The notes under the pieces were generated by a model, which saw only the letters and a list, made by a program, of their open reading frames with translations, searched no databases and was not told the DNA's origin. Positions 7,397 through 15,029 of a stretch of DNA of 22,439 nucleotides are shown here, piece after piece (the stretch's first letter is position 1; the number at the start of each line of letters is the position of its first letter). Source of the DNA: Candidatus Eiseniibacteriota bacterium (GTDB taxonomy: Bacteria > Joyebacterota > Joyebacteria > Joyebacterales > Joyebacteraceae); assembly GCA_030609605.1 (NCBI GenBank), contig JAUWBY010000008.1, forward strand, positions 1 through 22,439. The letters run 5' to 3'. Position numbers and translations under genes: made by a program.

Positions 7397-8200
7397 ATGG
7401 CACAGAAGAAACTCACGGCTCCAGCGATAACAGCAATGAAACGAAGCGGCGAGAGAATCGCCGTTCTGACTGCCTACGACTACATGACGGCTAGGATCAT
7501 CGATGGCGTTGGAGTCGATATCATTCTTGTTGGCGACTCGGCGGCCATGGTTGTCCTGGGCCACGAGAGCACGCTTCCCGTGACAGTCGATGAGATGGTG
7601 ATGTTGACGGCTGCGGTCGTCCGCGCGAAGACGCGGGCTCTCGTCGTGGGTGATCTCCCCTTCATGTCGTATCAGGCGGACGTTGGAGACGCCGTGAGGG
7701 CTGCCGGGCGCTTCGTCAAGGACGGTGGGGCACAGGCCGTGAAGCTCGAGGGTGGAGTGAGGGTTGGCGACAAGCTCCGTGCTGTCGTGGACGCCGGTAT
7801 TCCTGTGATGGGTCACATAGGATTGACCCCGCAGTCGGTTCACGAGTTTGGAGGCTATCGCGTGCAGGGGAAGGACGATGAAGCAGGGGAGAAGCTGCTT
7901 TGCGACGCGCGCGCCGTCGAGGAAGCCGGGTGCTTCTCGGTCGTGCTGGAGGCTATGCCCCGTGACCTGGGCCGCCGGATCACGGAGATGCTCTCTATCC
8001 CCACTATCGGCATCGGAGCCGGTCCGGACTGCGACGGGCAGGTGCTGGTCGTGAATGATATCCTGAAGTACACGGAGGGGCGACCGGCGAGATTCGTGCG
8101 GACCTACGGGGATGCGGGATCGGTCGTTGAGGATGCTGCCAGACGCTACGTGGCGGATGTGAAATCCGGGGATTACCCGAGCGACGAAGAGTGCTACTGA
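7397..8200 (+). CDS. panB: 3-methyl-2-oxobutanoate hydroxymethyltransferase
   Basis: PanB makes ketopantoate from alpha-ketoisovalerate and 5,10-methylene-tetrahydrofolate, the first pantothenate step. The 267-residue length is typical. Seen are 'VLTAYDYMTA' (23-32), the Mg2+ site 'VGDSAAMVVLGHE' (45-57, Asp47), 'VGDLPFMSYQ' (Asp86), 'AVKLEGG' (114-120), 'GHIGLTPQS' (139-147) and 'VLEAMP' (Glu185, the catalytic acid position), then 'IGIGAGPDCDGQVLV'. Start ATG 7397 fits homologues, but TGAGGA directly abuts the ATG, so the ribosome site is unusually close. panC follows after 10 bases. The folate-derived one-carbon donor links it to the adjacent fol genes. Confidence 0.96.
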   Translation: MAQKKLTAPAITAMKRSGERIAVLTAYDYMTARIIDGVGVDIILVGDSAAMVVLGHESTLPVTVDEMVMLTAAVVRAKTRALVVGDLPFMSYQADVGDAVRAAGRFVKDGGAQAVKLEGGVRVGDKLRAVVDAGIPVMGHIGLTPQSVHEFGGYRVQGKDDEAGEKLLCDARAVEEAGCFSVVLEAMPRDLGRRITEMLSIPTIGIGAGPDCDGQVLVVNDILKYTEGRPARFVRTYGDAGSVVEDAARRYVADVKSGDYPSDEECY

Positions 8201-8210
8201 GGGACGCGCT

Positions 8211-9059
8211 GTGGAGACAGTGACCTCCATTGTGGAGATGAAGCGAGCGGCCGGATCCCTCAGGCGAGAGGGGCGCACGGTTGCTCTCGTTCCTACGATG
8301 GGAGCTCTGCACGAGGGACATCTGAGTCTCATACGAGAGGCGGATGCGCGTGCGGACGACGTCATCGTGAGCGTCTTTGTCAACCCAACGCAATTCGGGC
8401 CATCCGAGGATTTCGATACCTACCAGAGAGACCTTGAACGGGACAGCGAGTTGGCTCAGGCGGCCGGTTGTGACATCATGTTCGCACCTGAGGTCGAGGA
8501 CATGTATCCCGAAGGCAGCGCGACGCAGGTCTGTGTCTCCGGTCTGACCGAGAGGCTCTGTGGGGCTTTTCGCCCGGGGCATTTCGACGGCGTGTGCACC
8601 GTGGTTGCGAAGCTCTTCGCCATAGTGAGACCTCATCTTGCCGTCTTCGGACAGAAGGACGGCCAGCAGGTTGCTGTTATCGAGCGGATGGTTGTTGATC
8701 TCGATATGGGTGTTGAGATCGTCACGTCGTCGACTGTCAGGGAACCCGACGGGCTCGCGATGAGTTCCAGGAATGCGAATCTTTCCGACATCGAGAGACG
8801 CGACGCAGCCGTTCTCTTCGAGTCACTCGAGCATGCAGTGAGCCGGTACGGCGCGGGGGAGAGGAACGTCGAGCGAGTTGTCTCGGAGATGAGAGAGATG
8901 ATCGAGGCCAGGGAGACCACTGAGATACAGTACATAGCCGCGGTTGATGCGAGCACGCTCGAGGACGTGGATGAACTTGGGGAAAACGTCATGCTCGCAC
9001 TGGCGGTGTTTGTCGGAACGACACGCCTCATAGACAACCTCGTATTCGGACCGGAGTGA
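8211..9059 (+). CDS. panC: Pantothenate synthetase (pantoate-beta-alanine ligase)
   Basis: PanC condenses pantoate with beta-alanine using ATP. The GTG at 8211 is chosen because TGAGGGA (8198-8204) precedes it by six bases and the family starts about 25 residues before 'VPTMGALHEGH'. Motifs: the HIGH-type 'MGALHEGHLSLIREA' (30-44), 'VFVNPTQFGPSEDFDTYQRDL' split across about 55-75, 'FAPEVEDMYP', 'FRPGHFDGVCTVVAKLF', 'FGQKDGQQ' and 'STVREPDGLAMSSRN' (KMSKS-like). At 282 residues it is full length. It is co-transcribed with panB; no panD or panE is visible here. Confidence 0.96.
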   Translation: METVTSIVEMKRAAGSLRREGRTVALVPTMGALHEGHLSLIREADARADDVIVSVFVNPTQFGPSEDFDTYQRDLERDSELAQAAGCDIMFAPEVEDMYPEGSATQVCVSGLTERLCGAFRPGHFDGVCTVVAKLFAIVRPHLAVFGQKDGQQVAVIERMVVDLDMGVEIVTSSTVREPDGLAMSSRNANLSDIERRDAAVLFESLEHAVSRYGAGERNVERVVSEMREMIEARETTEIQYIAAVDASTLEDVDELGENVMLALAVFVGTTRLIDNLVFGPE

Positions 9060-9087
9060 TAATCCGTTCCGGAGGAGGCTTGGGTTG

Positions 9088-9570
9088 ATGGACAGGTTGT
9101 GGGCGCCCTGGAGGATGGAGTACCTCATGTCGGACAAGATTGACGGCTGCATCTTTTGTGACAAGCCTGTGGAGAACGATGACAGGAAGAACTTCATCCT
9201 GCTGAGATCGGAGCACTCGTTCATCATGCTGAATGCCTATCCTTACAACAACGGGCATCTCATGATCGCGCCTTTCCGGCACGCCGCATCCTTGAACGAG
9301 CTGAACCGCTCGGAGCGTGCCGATCTGATGGAGACGGTTGCCGTGGCAGAGGTCGTTCTCGCGCGCGCGTATGATCCTCAGGGCATGAATGTCGGGATCA
9401 ACATGGGTCACTGCGCGGGAGCGGGTGTACCTGGTCACGTGCACGTCCACATAGTTCCACGCTGGGAAGGAGACACGAATTTCATGCCCGTTGTTGGCGG
9501 GACGAGGGTGCTTCCAGAACTTCTTGACGAGACGTTCGCGCGTCTCGTGGATCATCTGGAGGGAGAGTAG
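9088..9570 (+). CDS. HIT-family nucleotide hydrolase/transferase
   Basis: The 160-residue protein has the histidine triad 'GHVHVHIVPRW' (116-126), with His119 as expected nucleophile, and an N-terminal 'CIFC' pair (21-24) that may bind zinc. The opening 'MDRLWAPWRMEYL' is typical of the diadenosine-tetraphosphate hydrolase/phosphorylase-like branch. Substrates in this family are AMP-linked nucleotides; the exact one is not deducible. ATG 9088 is preferred over TTG 9085, with GGAGGAGG at 9071-9078. It sits 28 bases after panC and 3 bases before the next gene. Confidence 0.9.
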   Translation: MDRLWAPWRMEYLMSDKIDGCIFCDKPVENDDRKNFILLRSEHSFIMLNAYPYNNGHLMIAPFRHAASLNELNRSERADLMETVAVAEVVLARAYDPQGMNVGINMGHCAGAGVPGHVHVHIVPRWEGDTNFMPVVGGTRVLPELLDETFARLVDHLEGE

Positions 9571-9573
9571 GGA

Positions 9574-10002
9574 ATGGCTGCCCGGAGAGGCAAACGCGGG
9601 CGAAAAAAGAGCCGGGCTTCGGTGTTCTACAGTGTCACGGTACTGGCGCTGATGGCGGGCATCGTCTACCTGGCTTTCACTGTCTACGGCGCCTTCGCCC
9701 CGCGGGCATCGCGGGAAGAACCCGTCACCGTGCTGATCCTGAACGGCTGCGGCGTGAGCGGAGTAGGCCAGAAAGCGGCTAGGCATCTGAGGGCACTGGG
9801 GTTCGATGTTGTTGACTACCGCAACGCCGACGCCTTCGACTACAACGAGACGATTGTCGTCGACAGGGCGGGCGACATAGGCAGCGCGCTGAACGTCGCG
9901 CGGACCGTGAAGACCGGGAATGTCATCCAACAGATCCAGGAAACGCCCCTGGAAGATGTGGTCGTGATAGTCGGGAAGGACTACGAGCGCTTTCTCGACT
10001 AG
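9574..10002 (+). CDS. Small membrane-anchored protein with LytR_C domain
   Basis: The 142-residue protein has a very basic N-terminus (residues 1-15), one membrane helix (about 17-40) and, from residue 51, an extracytoplasmic LytR_C-like domain starting 'VTVLILNGCGVSGVGQKAARHLRALGFDVVDYRNAD' (split by its Gly-Cys-Gly turn) and ending 'VVVIVGKDYERFLD'. LytR_C usually follows a LytR-CpsA-Psr catalytic domain in cell-wall ligases. Here the catalytic domain is absent, so a peptidoglycan-binding or scaffold role is only inferred. The gene starts three bases after the HIT gene, with GGAGGGAGAG upstream. Its TAG overlaps the convergent stop of the next gene within CTAG. Confidence 0.82.
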   Translation: MAARRGKRGRKKSRASVFYSVTVLALMAGIVYLAFTVYGAFAPRASREEPVTVLILNGCGVSGVGQKAARHLRALGFDVVDYRNADAFDYNETIVVDRAGDIGSALNVARTVKTGNVIQQIQETPLEDVVVIVGKDYERFLD

Positions 10003-11828
10003 AAGTACGTGTCCCGATAATCATCGATCTCGGCGCGATTCCTGAGCCCCTCCAGCCAGGCTGCGAAAAGCTCTCGGCGCTTGTTCTGCTCCAGCTGCAA
10101 CCTGAGATTATCTCGCTCTTCGGCAAACAGCTGCTGATCGGCAGCGACCTTCTCCTCGACCCGAATGACATAGTACCTTGTCGGATCCTCAATGGTGACG
10201 ACGCCGCTCGTCTGTCCCGGAGCGAGGCCGAAGCTCGCGCCGATGAATCCATTTACGCGGCCGATGGCCGGGACGTAGTCCGTGCGGGTGAAGAGGTTGG
10301 TGGATTTCACCTGCTGTTCGTAGCGAACGGCTGCATCATCCAGTGTGGCCCCGGATGCTGCTGCGGTCGCTACGTCGGCGGCCAGGCTGGACGCTCGATC
10401 CTTCTGGCGTTCGTAGATCAGTGCGACCTGCGCCGGGTGGTCTCTGCCCGAAGCTTCCGCTTCTTCGGCGAGCTCATCGTAGGTCGGCAGGTTCTGGGGA
10501 AGCCTTTCGGCGATCTCGAACACGAAGAACGCCTCGGGGGTCGAGTACGGACCAAAGACGGTGCCGATATCATTGTCGAAAGCGAACACGACTGCCGGGC
10601 GGACGTTTCCGACCCTGGGAATGAACCTGCCGTTGTCGAACGGAGGAGTGGCGCTCATCTCGACGCCCGTCGTCTCCGCCGCCGCCGCGAGGCCATCGGA
10701 TTTGGCCAGCTCCGCGATCTCTGAGGCACTGTCCTCGAGTTCAACGATGGTTTCCTCACTGGCCCTGAGCTTCATCAGGATGTGGCGCGCCGTTACCTCT
10801 GCGTCATCGCCTCTCCCGCGTTTGTCGTCCACCATGATAATGTGGTATCCGAACTGCGTCTTGACGGGGTCGCTGACATCGCCGACATCCAGACTGAACG
10901 CTACCTCTTCGAACTCCGGGACCATGGCCCCGTGTCCGAACCAGCCGAGGTCGCCGCCGCCGGGTCCGCTCGGCCCCTCCGAGTAGACCTTTGCCATCTC
11001 GGAGAAGTCCTCGCCGTCACGTACGGCGTTGGCAATGTCCTCAAGGCGAAGCTGTATGTCCTGTTCGTCGAGTGCGCTCGGAGTTTTGGAGAAGCTGACG
11101 TAGTTGAGGACCATCGTCGCCGGTCGCTCGTACTCAGCGCGGTGCTGCTTGAAATAGGCTCTAGCTTCATCCTCAGACGGGACGAGGTCGGACGTGTCTA
11201 TGCCCTTCGGGCTGATCTCGATGTATGAAGCCCGGACCTTCTCATTCTGGGCGACGAATGCCGTCCACAATTCATTGTCACTGACGAGAGCGGCCGCCTG
11301 GATCTCCTGTTGAAGGAGCTGTCGCTTGAGGCTCGCCCTGTACATGGCCGCGACGTCTTCCCAGCGCTCGGGATGCATCTGGATCTCTCGGTGGTAGATT
11401 CCGAAGTCGAAGTTGCCGTTCTCGTCCTGGAACGAGGCCGAGCGGTAGACGGACTCTGGTGGATTGTTCCAAAGAAGTTGGAAGACCAGATCGTTGTCGA
11501 TCTCGATGCCAAGGCGGTCGATCTCGTTTTCGATGAGGATCTCGGCGACGAAGCTGTCCCAGGTCTCGTTGCGTATCGCTTCCCTCGTCGAGTCGGAGAT
11601 TTCAGAACCGGATCGCTCCGCGTACGATGTGGCACGCTGCCTGTACGATTCGATGAAATCCCGATAGCTGACGGAAACGCCGTCGATCGTACCTATGACG
11701 CCCCTCTCTGCAGGGCTGCCTCCCTTCTGCGGGCCACCCTTCCCCCATCCAGCGAAGATGAAGCCGAGAAATCCCACGACGACTATCCACAGCACTATTT
11801 TCGTATTCGAGCGAAGCGCCCCAAGCAT
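9999..11828 (-). CDS. PpiD/SurA-like membrane-anchored peptidylprolyl isomerase
   Basis: The 609-residue periplasmic folding factor has a membrane helix at about residues 11-28 and a SurA_N-like helical region at about 45-230 ('VIGTIDGVSVSYRDFIESYR'). A parvulin domain lies at about 238-335, seen as 'FSEMAKVYSEGPSGPGGGDLGWFGHGAMVPEFEEVAFSL' (in parts) and 'DPVKTQFGYHIIMV'. A fragment 'EVTARHILMKLRASEETI' (344-361) suggests a second, degenerate parvulin segment. The C-terminal 200 residues are PpiD-like and charged. It probably helps fold envelope proteins, perhaps including the secreted fibre-like proteins here. AGGAGG (11838-11843, minus) precedes the ATG by nine bases. It is transcribed opposite to both neighbours. 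Confidence 0.88.
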   Translation of the reverse strand: MLGALRSNTKIVLWIVVVGFLGFIFAGWGKGGPQKGGSPAERGVIGTIDGVSVSYRDFIESYRQRATSYAERSGSEISDSTREAIRNETWDSFVAEILIENEIDRLGIEIDNDLVFQLLWNNPPESVYRSASFQDENGNFDFGIYHREIQMHPERWEDVAAMYRASLKRQLLQQEIQAAALVSDNELWTAFVAQNEKVRASYIEISPKGIDTSDLVPSEDEARAYFKQHRAEYERPATMVLNYVSFSKTPSALDEQDIQLRLEDIANAVRDGEDFSEMAKVYSEGPSGPGGGDLGWFGHGAMVPEFEEVAFSLDVGDVSDPVKTQFGYHIIMVDDKRGRGDDAEVTARHILMKLRASEETIVELEDSASEIAELAKSDGLAAAAETTGVEMSATPPFDNGRFIPRVGNVRPAVVFAFDNDIGTVFGPYSTPEAFFVFEIAERLPQNLPTYDELAEEAEASGRDHPAQVALIYERQKDRASSLAADVATAAASGATLDDAAVRYEQQVKSTNLFTRTDYVPAIGRVNGFIGASFGLAPGQTSGVVTIEDPTRYYVIRVEEKVAADQQLFAEERDNLRLQLEQNKRRELFAAWLEGLRNRAEIDDYRDTYF

Positions 11829-11844
11829 CTGGCAGTGCCTCCTG

Positions 11845-11899
11845 TTGACCGTGTGTTCAATTGACCGTTATGAATATGGAGACGGCTCATCTGAGCCGA
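11845..11899. promoter_or_regulatory. Repeat-bearing control region between the PpiD-like and EF-G genes
   Basis: TTGACCGT occurs twice in direct orientation (11845-11852 and 11861-11868, 16-base period). A perfect inverted repeat CGGCTCA-TC-TGAGCCG lies at 11884-11899. These lie where the leftward promoter must be, although I find no good -35/-10 pair on the minus strand. TTGACC with TATGAA (11869-11874) could also be a rightward promoter. Confidence 0.35.
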
Positions 11900-11967
11900 A
11901 TCCGTTCCGAACACTAGAAAATAGCACGCGGGAGGGGTGATTACAAGCGGAATGTCACAGTTTCAGG

Positions 11968-11996
11968 TTGACGAAGTGCCTTCGGGTTGGTACTTT
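11968..11996 (+). promoter_or_regulatory. Probable promoter of the EF-G/yebC/ruv/que operon
   Basis: TTGACG (11968-11973), a 17-base spacer, then TACTTT (11991-11996) preceded by an extended -10 TGG. The spacer contains CGAAG-TGC-CTTCG (11972-11984). TTGACGAAGTGC differs by one base from the promoter region of the third secreted gene. The predicted leader to ATG 12065 is about 60 bases. Confidence 0.5.
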
Positions 11997-12064
11997 CTTA
12001 TGTTTGATACGCAGCGACGATAAGCCTACTGACAGCGACGAGGGCTCGGCCCGGAAGGACAAAG

Positions 12065-14146
12065 ATGAAGTCTCCAGCTCCCGACAAAATACGGAACATA
12101 GCCCTCGTGGCACACGGCGATGCTGGTAAGACCATGCTCGCCGAATCTATGCTGTTTCTGAGTGGAGCCATTTCGAGGATGGGGAACGTGGATGACGGAT
12201 CCGCCGCGCTCGACTACTCGGAGAACGAGAAGAAGCGTGAGATCACCATCAATCTGGGGATCGGCAACTGCAACTGGAACGGCACAAAGCTGAATATCCT
12301 GGACTGCCCCGGGTATGCGGACTTCTACGGGGATGTCAGAAGCGGTATCCGTGTGGCGGACTCCGCCGTCGTGCTTGTCGCGGCGCCTGCGGGCGTAGAG
12401 GTGGGGACTGAGCTGGTCTGGCAGTTCCTGGACAGGCTGAAGCGGCCTCGCCTGGTATGCATCAACAAGATGGACAAGGAGCACGCCGACTTCGCGAAGT
12501 GCATCGACGAGCTTTCTGGGGCCGTGGGAGCGCGCCTGATCCCGGTGACGATTCCGATCGGTTCTGGCGATGGATTCAAGGGAGTGGTGAATCTCATCGA
12601 GGAGAAGGCCTACATATACGATGGATCCGGGAAGTACTCCAAGGAAGATGTGCCTGCCGACATGGCCGATGAGGTTGCCGAGTTGAAGAACCAGCTCATT
12701 GAGGCTGCGGCGGAGTCCGATGAGGCGCTGATGGAGAAGTTCTTTGGCGACGAAGTGCTGACGAGCGACGAGATCAGAGAAGGACTCAGGGCGGGAATTG
12801 CATCGGTTTCCATAATCCCGGTCGTGGCAACTGCCGTCACCTCAAACATCGGCGTCGACCCGCTCATGAATCTGATCGTGAGTCTCATGCCTTCACCTGC
12901 CGACACACCTGAGATCGCCGTGACCAAGCAGGGCAGCGAAGAAGAGGAGATCTGCCCCGCAGCGATCGACAAGCCATTCATGGCGCTCATCTTCAAGACC
13001 GTTGCCGAGCAACATGTAGGTGAACTCTCGTTCTTCCGCGTCTATGCGGGCAGCGTGAGTTCGGGCAATGATGTCTACAACGCCACGCGCGACCACGCGG
13101 AGCGGATGGGCACCATCTACTCGATGGTCGGGCGAGAGCGGCAAGATATGGAAGCCGTGTCCGTGGGGGACATCGGGGCTGTGGTCAAGCTCAAGCACAC
13201 CCACACAAACGACACGCTCTGCACCAAGTCGGACCGCGTTCTCATTCGTCCGATCGAGTTCCCGAACCCTGTGCTTTCAGTGGCACTCAAGGTTAGGACG
13301 AAGGGTGACGAGGAGAAGGCGAATGCGGGACTCCTGAAGCTTCACGAAGAGGATCCGACCTTCACGATTCGGCACGATCCGATCCTGAGGCAGACGATTG
13401 TCAGCGGACTTGGTAATCTGCATCTTGACGTGATGGTGGAGAAGCTCAAGGACAAGTTTGGGATCGAGGTGGACACTGAGAAGCCGCGGATCGCGTATCG
13501 CGAGACGATCCGGAAGACGTCGCAGGCCGAGGGGAAGCACAAGAAACAGAGCGGAGGTCGCGGGCAGTTCGGTGTCTGCTGGTTGCGCCTCGAACCGAAC
13601 GAGCGTGGTGCCGGATTCGAGTTCATAAACGAGATCGTCGGAGGCTCGATTCCCTCGAAGTTCATCCCGGCGGTCGAGAAGGGTGTCATCGAGCGAATGC
13701 AGAAGGGTGTTGTCGCGGGCTATCCGATGGTGGATGTCAAAGTTGCCGTCTATGATGGGAAGTACCACTCGGTCGATTCTTCGGAAATGGCGTTCAAGAT
13801 GGCCGGTTCCATCGGATTCAGGATGGCAGTGGCCGATGCGCAGGGTGTGCTGCTCGAACCCATCTACCTGATCAAGGTCGGTGTCCCTGAGGAGTACCTC
13901 GGTGACGTCATGAGCGACGTCTCATCACGGCGAGGCAGGATCCGCGAGACCGGCCAGCAGGGGCGCTACCAGATCGTCGAGGCTCTGGTTCCGCTTGCAG
14001 AGCTCTACAGATACTCGACGCATCTCAGGTCGATCTCGCAGGGCCGCGGGTTCTTCGAGATGGAGTTCTCCCATTATGCGGAGACGCCGGCCGATGTACA
14101 GGCAAAGGTCGTTGCTGCATCCGAGGTACAGGACGACGAGGAGTAG
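12065..14146 (+). CDS. fusA: Elongation factor G, type II-like (EF-G2) translational GTPase
   Basis: The 693-residue protein has the EF-G domain order: GTPase (1 to about 280), domain II, III ('RHDPILRQTIVSGLGNLHLDVMVEKL'), IV ('HKKQSGGRGQFGVCWLRLEP') and V ('VPEEYLGDVMSDVSSRRGRI'). G1 is 'AHGDAGKT' (16-23), G4 'NKMD' (134-137). G3 is 'DCPGY' (80-84): the His that promotes GTP hydrolysis in canonical factors (EF-Tu His84 equivalent) is Tyr, as I recall for the second EF-G family. No str-operon genes flank it, so this is probably a paralogue of the main EF-G, perhaps with altered GTPase or a ribosome-rescue, recycling or stress role. GGAAGGA (12053-12059) fixes the start. Confidence 0.88.
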   Translation: MKSPAPDKIRNIALVAHGDAGKTMLAESMLFLSGAISRMGNVDDGSAALDYSENEKKREITINLGIGNCNWNGTKLNILDCPGYADFYGDVRSGIRVADSAVVLVAAPAGVEVGTELVWQFLDRLKRPRLVCINKMDKEHADFAKCIDELSGAVGARLIPVTIPIGSGDGFKGVVNLIEEKAYIYDGSGKYSKEDVPADMADEVAELKNQLIEAAAESDEALMEKFFGDEVLTSDEIREGLRAGIASVSIIPVVATAVTSNIGVDPLMNLIVSLMPSPADTPEIAVTKQGSEEEEICPAAIDKPFMALIFKTVAEQHVGELSFFRVYAGSVSSGNDVYNATRDHAERMGTIYSMVGRERQDMEAVSVGDIGAVVKLKHTHTNDTLCTKSDRVLIRPIEFPNPVLSVALKVRTKGDEEKANAGLLKLHEEDPTFTIRHDPILRQTIVSGLGNLHLDVMVEKLKDKFGIEVDTEKPRIAYRETIRKTSQAEGKHKKQSGGRGQFGVCWLRLEPNERGAGFEFINEIVGGSIPSKFIPAVEKGVIERMQKGVVAGYPMVDVKVAVYDGKYHSVDSSEMAFKMAGSIGFRMAVADAQGVLLEPIYLIKVGVPEEYLGDVMSDVSSRRGRIRETGQQGRYQIVEALVPLAELYRYSTHLRSISQGRGFFEMEFSHYAETPADVQAKVVAASEVQDDEE

Positions 14147-14187
14147 CTGGGCGCCGGGAGACAGACGCGGCGCCAGGACTTCTGTCT
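14147..14187 (+). promoter_or_regulatory. Two interleaved stems (pseudoknot topology) before the yebC ribosome site
   Basis: Stem A pairs 14147-14155 (CTGGGCGCC, one bulged G) with 14169-14176 (GGCGCCAG). Stem B pairs AGACAGA (14159-14165) with TCTGTCT (14181-14187). Each 5' arm lies in the other's loop, so they form an H-type pseudoknot or mutually exclusive hairpins. Stem B ends directly before GGGGAGGA, the yebC ribosome site. Confidence 0.45.
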
Positions 14188-14199
14188 GGGGAGGAACGC

Positions 14200-14955
14200 A
14201 TGTCAGGACATTCCAAGTGGGCGAGCATCAAGCACAAGAAGGCGGCCACAGATGCGAAGCGTGGCAAGATCTTCAACAAACATGCCCGGCTGATCGAGGT
14301 AGCGGCACGCCAGGGCGGCCCGGACATGAGCATCAACATCCGGCTCAGGGCAGCCATTCAGGCGGCCCGCGATGCCAACATGCCCAACGACAAGATCGAC
14401 AAAGCCGTCAAGAAGGGCTCGGGGCAGATAGAGGGCGTGACGTACGAGGAGATGGTCTACGAGGCGTACGGTCCGGTGGGTGTGGCTCTGATCATAGACT
14501 GTCTCACGGACAACAGGAACCGTACGGTCGGGGAGATCCGGCACACGCTTCTCAAGAGGGACGGTCATCTCGGCGACACGGGGAGTGTGGCCTGGAACTT
14601 CACGCAGAAAGGCATCATCGCGATTCCTGTTGAGGGAAACGATGAGGATCGGATCATGGAAATCGTGCTTGATGCCGGCGCGGAGGACATCTCCATCGAA
14701 GGAGACATCTTCGAGATCACGACTGATCCCAAGGTCTTCATTGCTGTGCGAGATGCGATCAGCACAGCCGGGATCGCGGTTGCGCACGCGGAGATAACGC
14801 GCATCCCCGGCACGACGGTCAAACTCGACAAGAGCGATGCGGGCAAGGTGCTCAGGCTGATCGAAGCGCTCGAAGAGAACGACGATGTCCAGCACGTCTC
14901 AGCGAATTTCGATATTCCCGACGACGTGCTTGAGGCCCTCAAGAACGAGGAGTAG
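14200..14955 (+). CDS. yebC: YebC/PmpR-family protein
   Basis: The 251-residue protein is a full-length YebC/TACO1 family member. The N-terminal 'MSGHSKWASIKHKKAATDAKRG' block, 'FNKHARLIEVAARQGG', 'RLRAAIQAARDANMPNDKIDKAVKKG' and 'GPVGVALIIDCLTDNRNRT' are diagnostic. Members were described as DNA-binding regulators, and more recently as factors that help ribosomes through polyproline stretches; sequence does not decide between them. GGGGAGGA precedes the ATG. It lies 53 bases after the EF-G-like gene and before ruvC, the usual yebC-ruvC order. Confidence 0.96.
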   Translation: MSGHSKWASIKHKKAATDAKRGKIFNKHARLIEVAARQGGPDMSINIRLRAAIQAARDANMPNDKIDKAVKKGSGQIEGVTYEEMVYEAYGPVGVALIIDCLTDNRNRTVGEIRHTLLKRDGHLGDTGSVAWNFTQKGIIAIPVEGNDEDRIMEIVLDAGAEDISIEGDIFEITTDPKVFIAVRDAISTAGIAVAHAEITRIPGTTVKLDKSDAGKVLRLIEALEENDDVQHVSANFDIPDDVLEALKNEE

Positions 14956-14964
14956 TTTCACGGG

Positions 14965-14992
14965 CGAGCGATCCTCGGGTGGAGGCCGCTCG
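14965..14992 (+). other. Hairpin in the yebC-ruvC gap
   Basis: CGAGCG (14965-14970) pairs with CGCTCG (14987-14992). An inner CCTC/GAGG stem (14973-14976 with 14982-14985) continues it with a small internal loop. No U-tract follows. A possible upstream GTG (14979) lies in the loop. Confidence 0.45.
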
Positions 14993-15029
14993 GGACAATG
15001 GGAACGGCCCTGAGGCGAGAGGTGACGAC

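Noticed and set aside
7280..8383. 367-codon open frame on the minus strand over panB
   Set aside because: High-GC antisense shadow of a clear panB; the protein is His/Arg-rich without family features.
14979..15029. Upstream GTG start for RuvC (14979)
   Set aside because: It adds 17 unconserved residues and lies in a hairpin loop; GTG 15030 has a proper ribosome site and gives family length.
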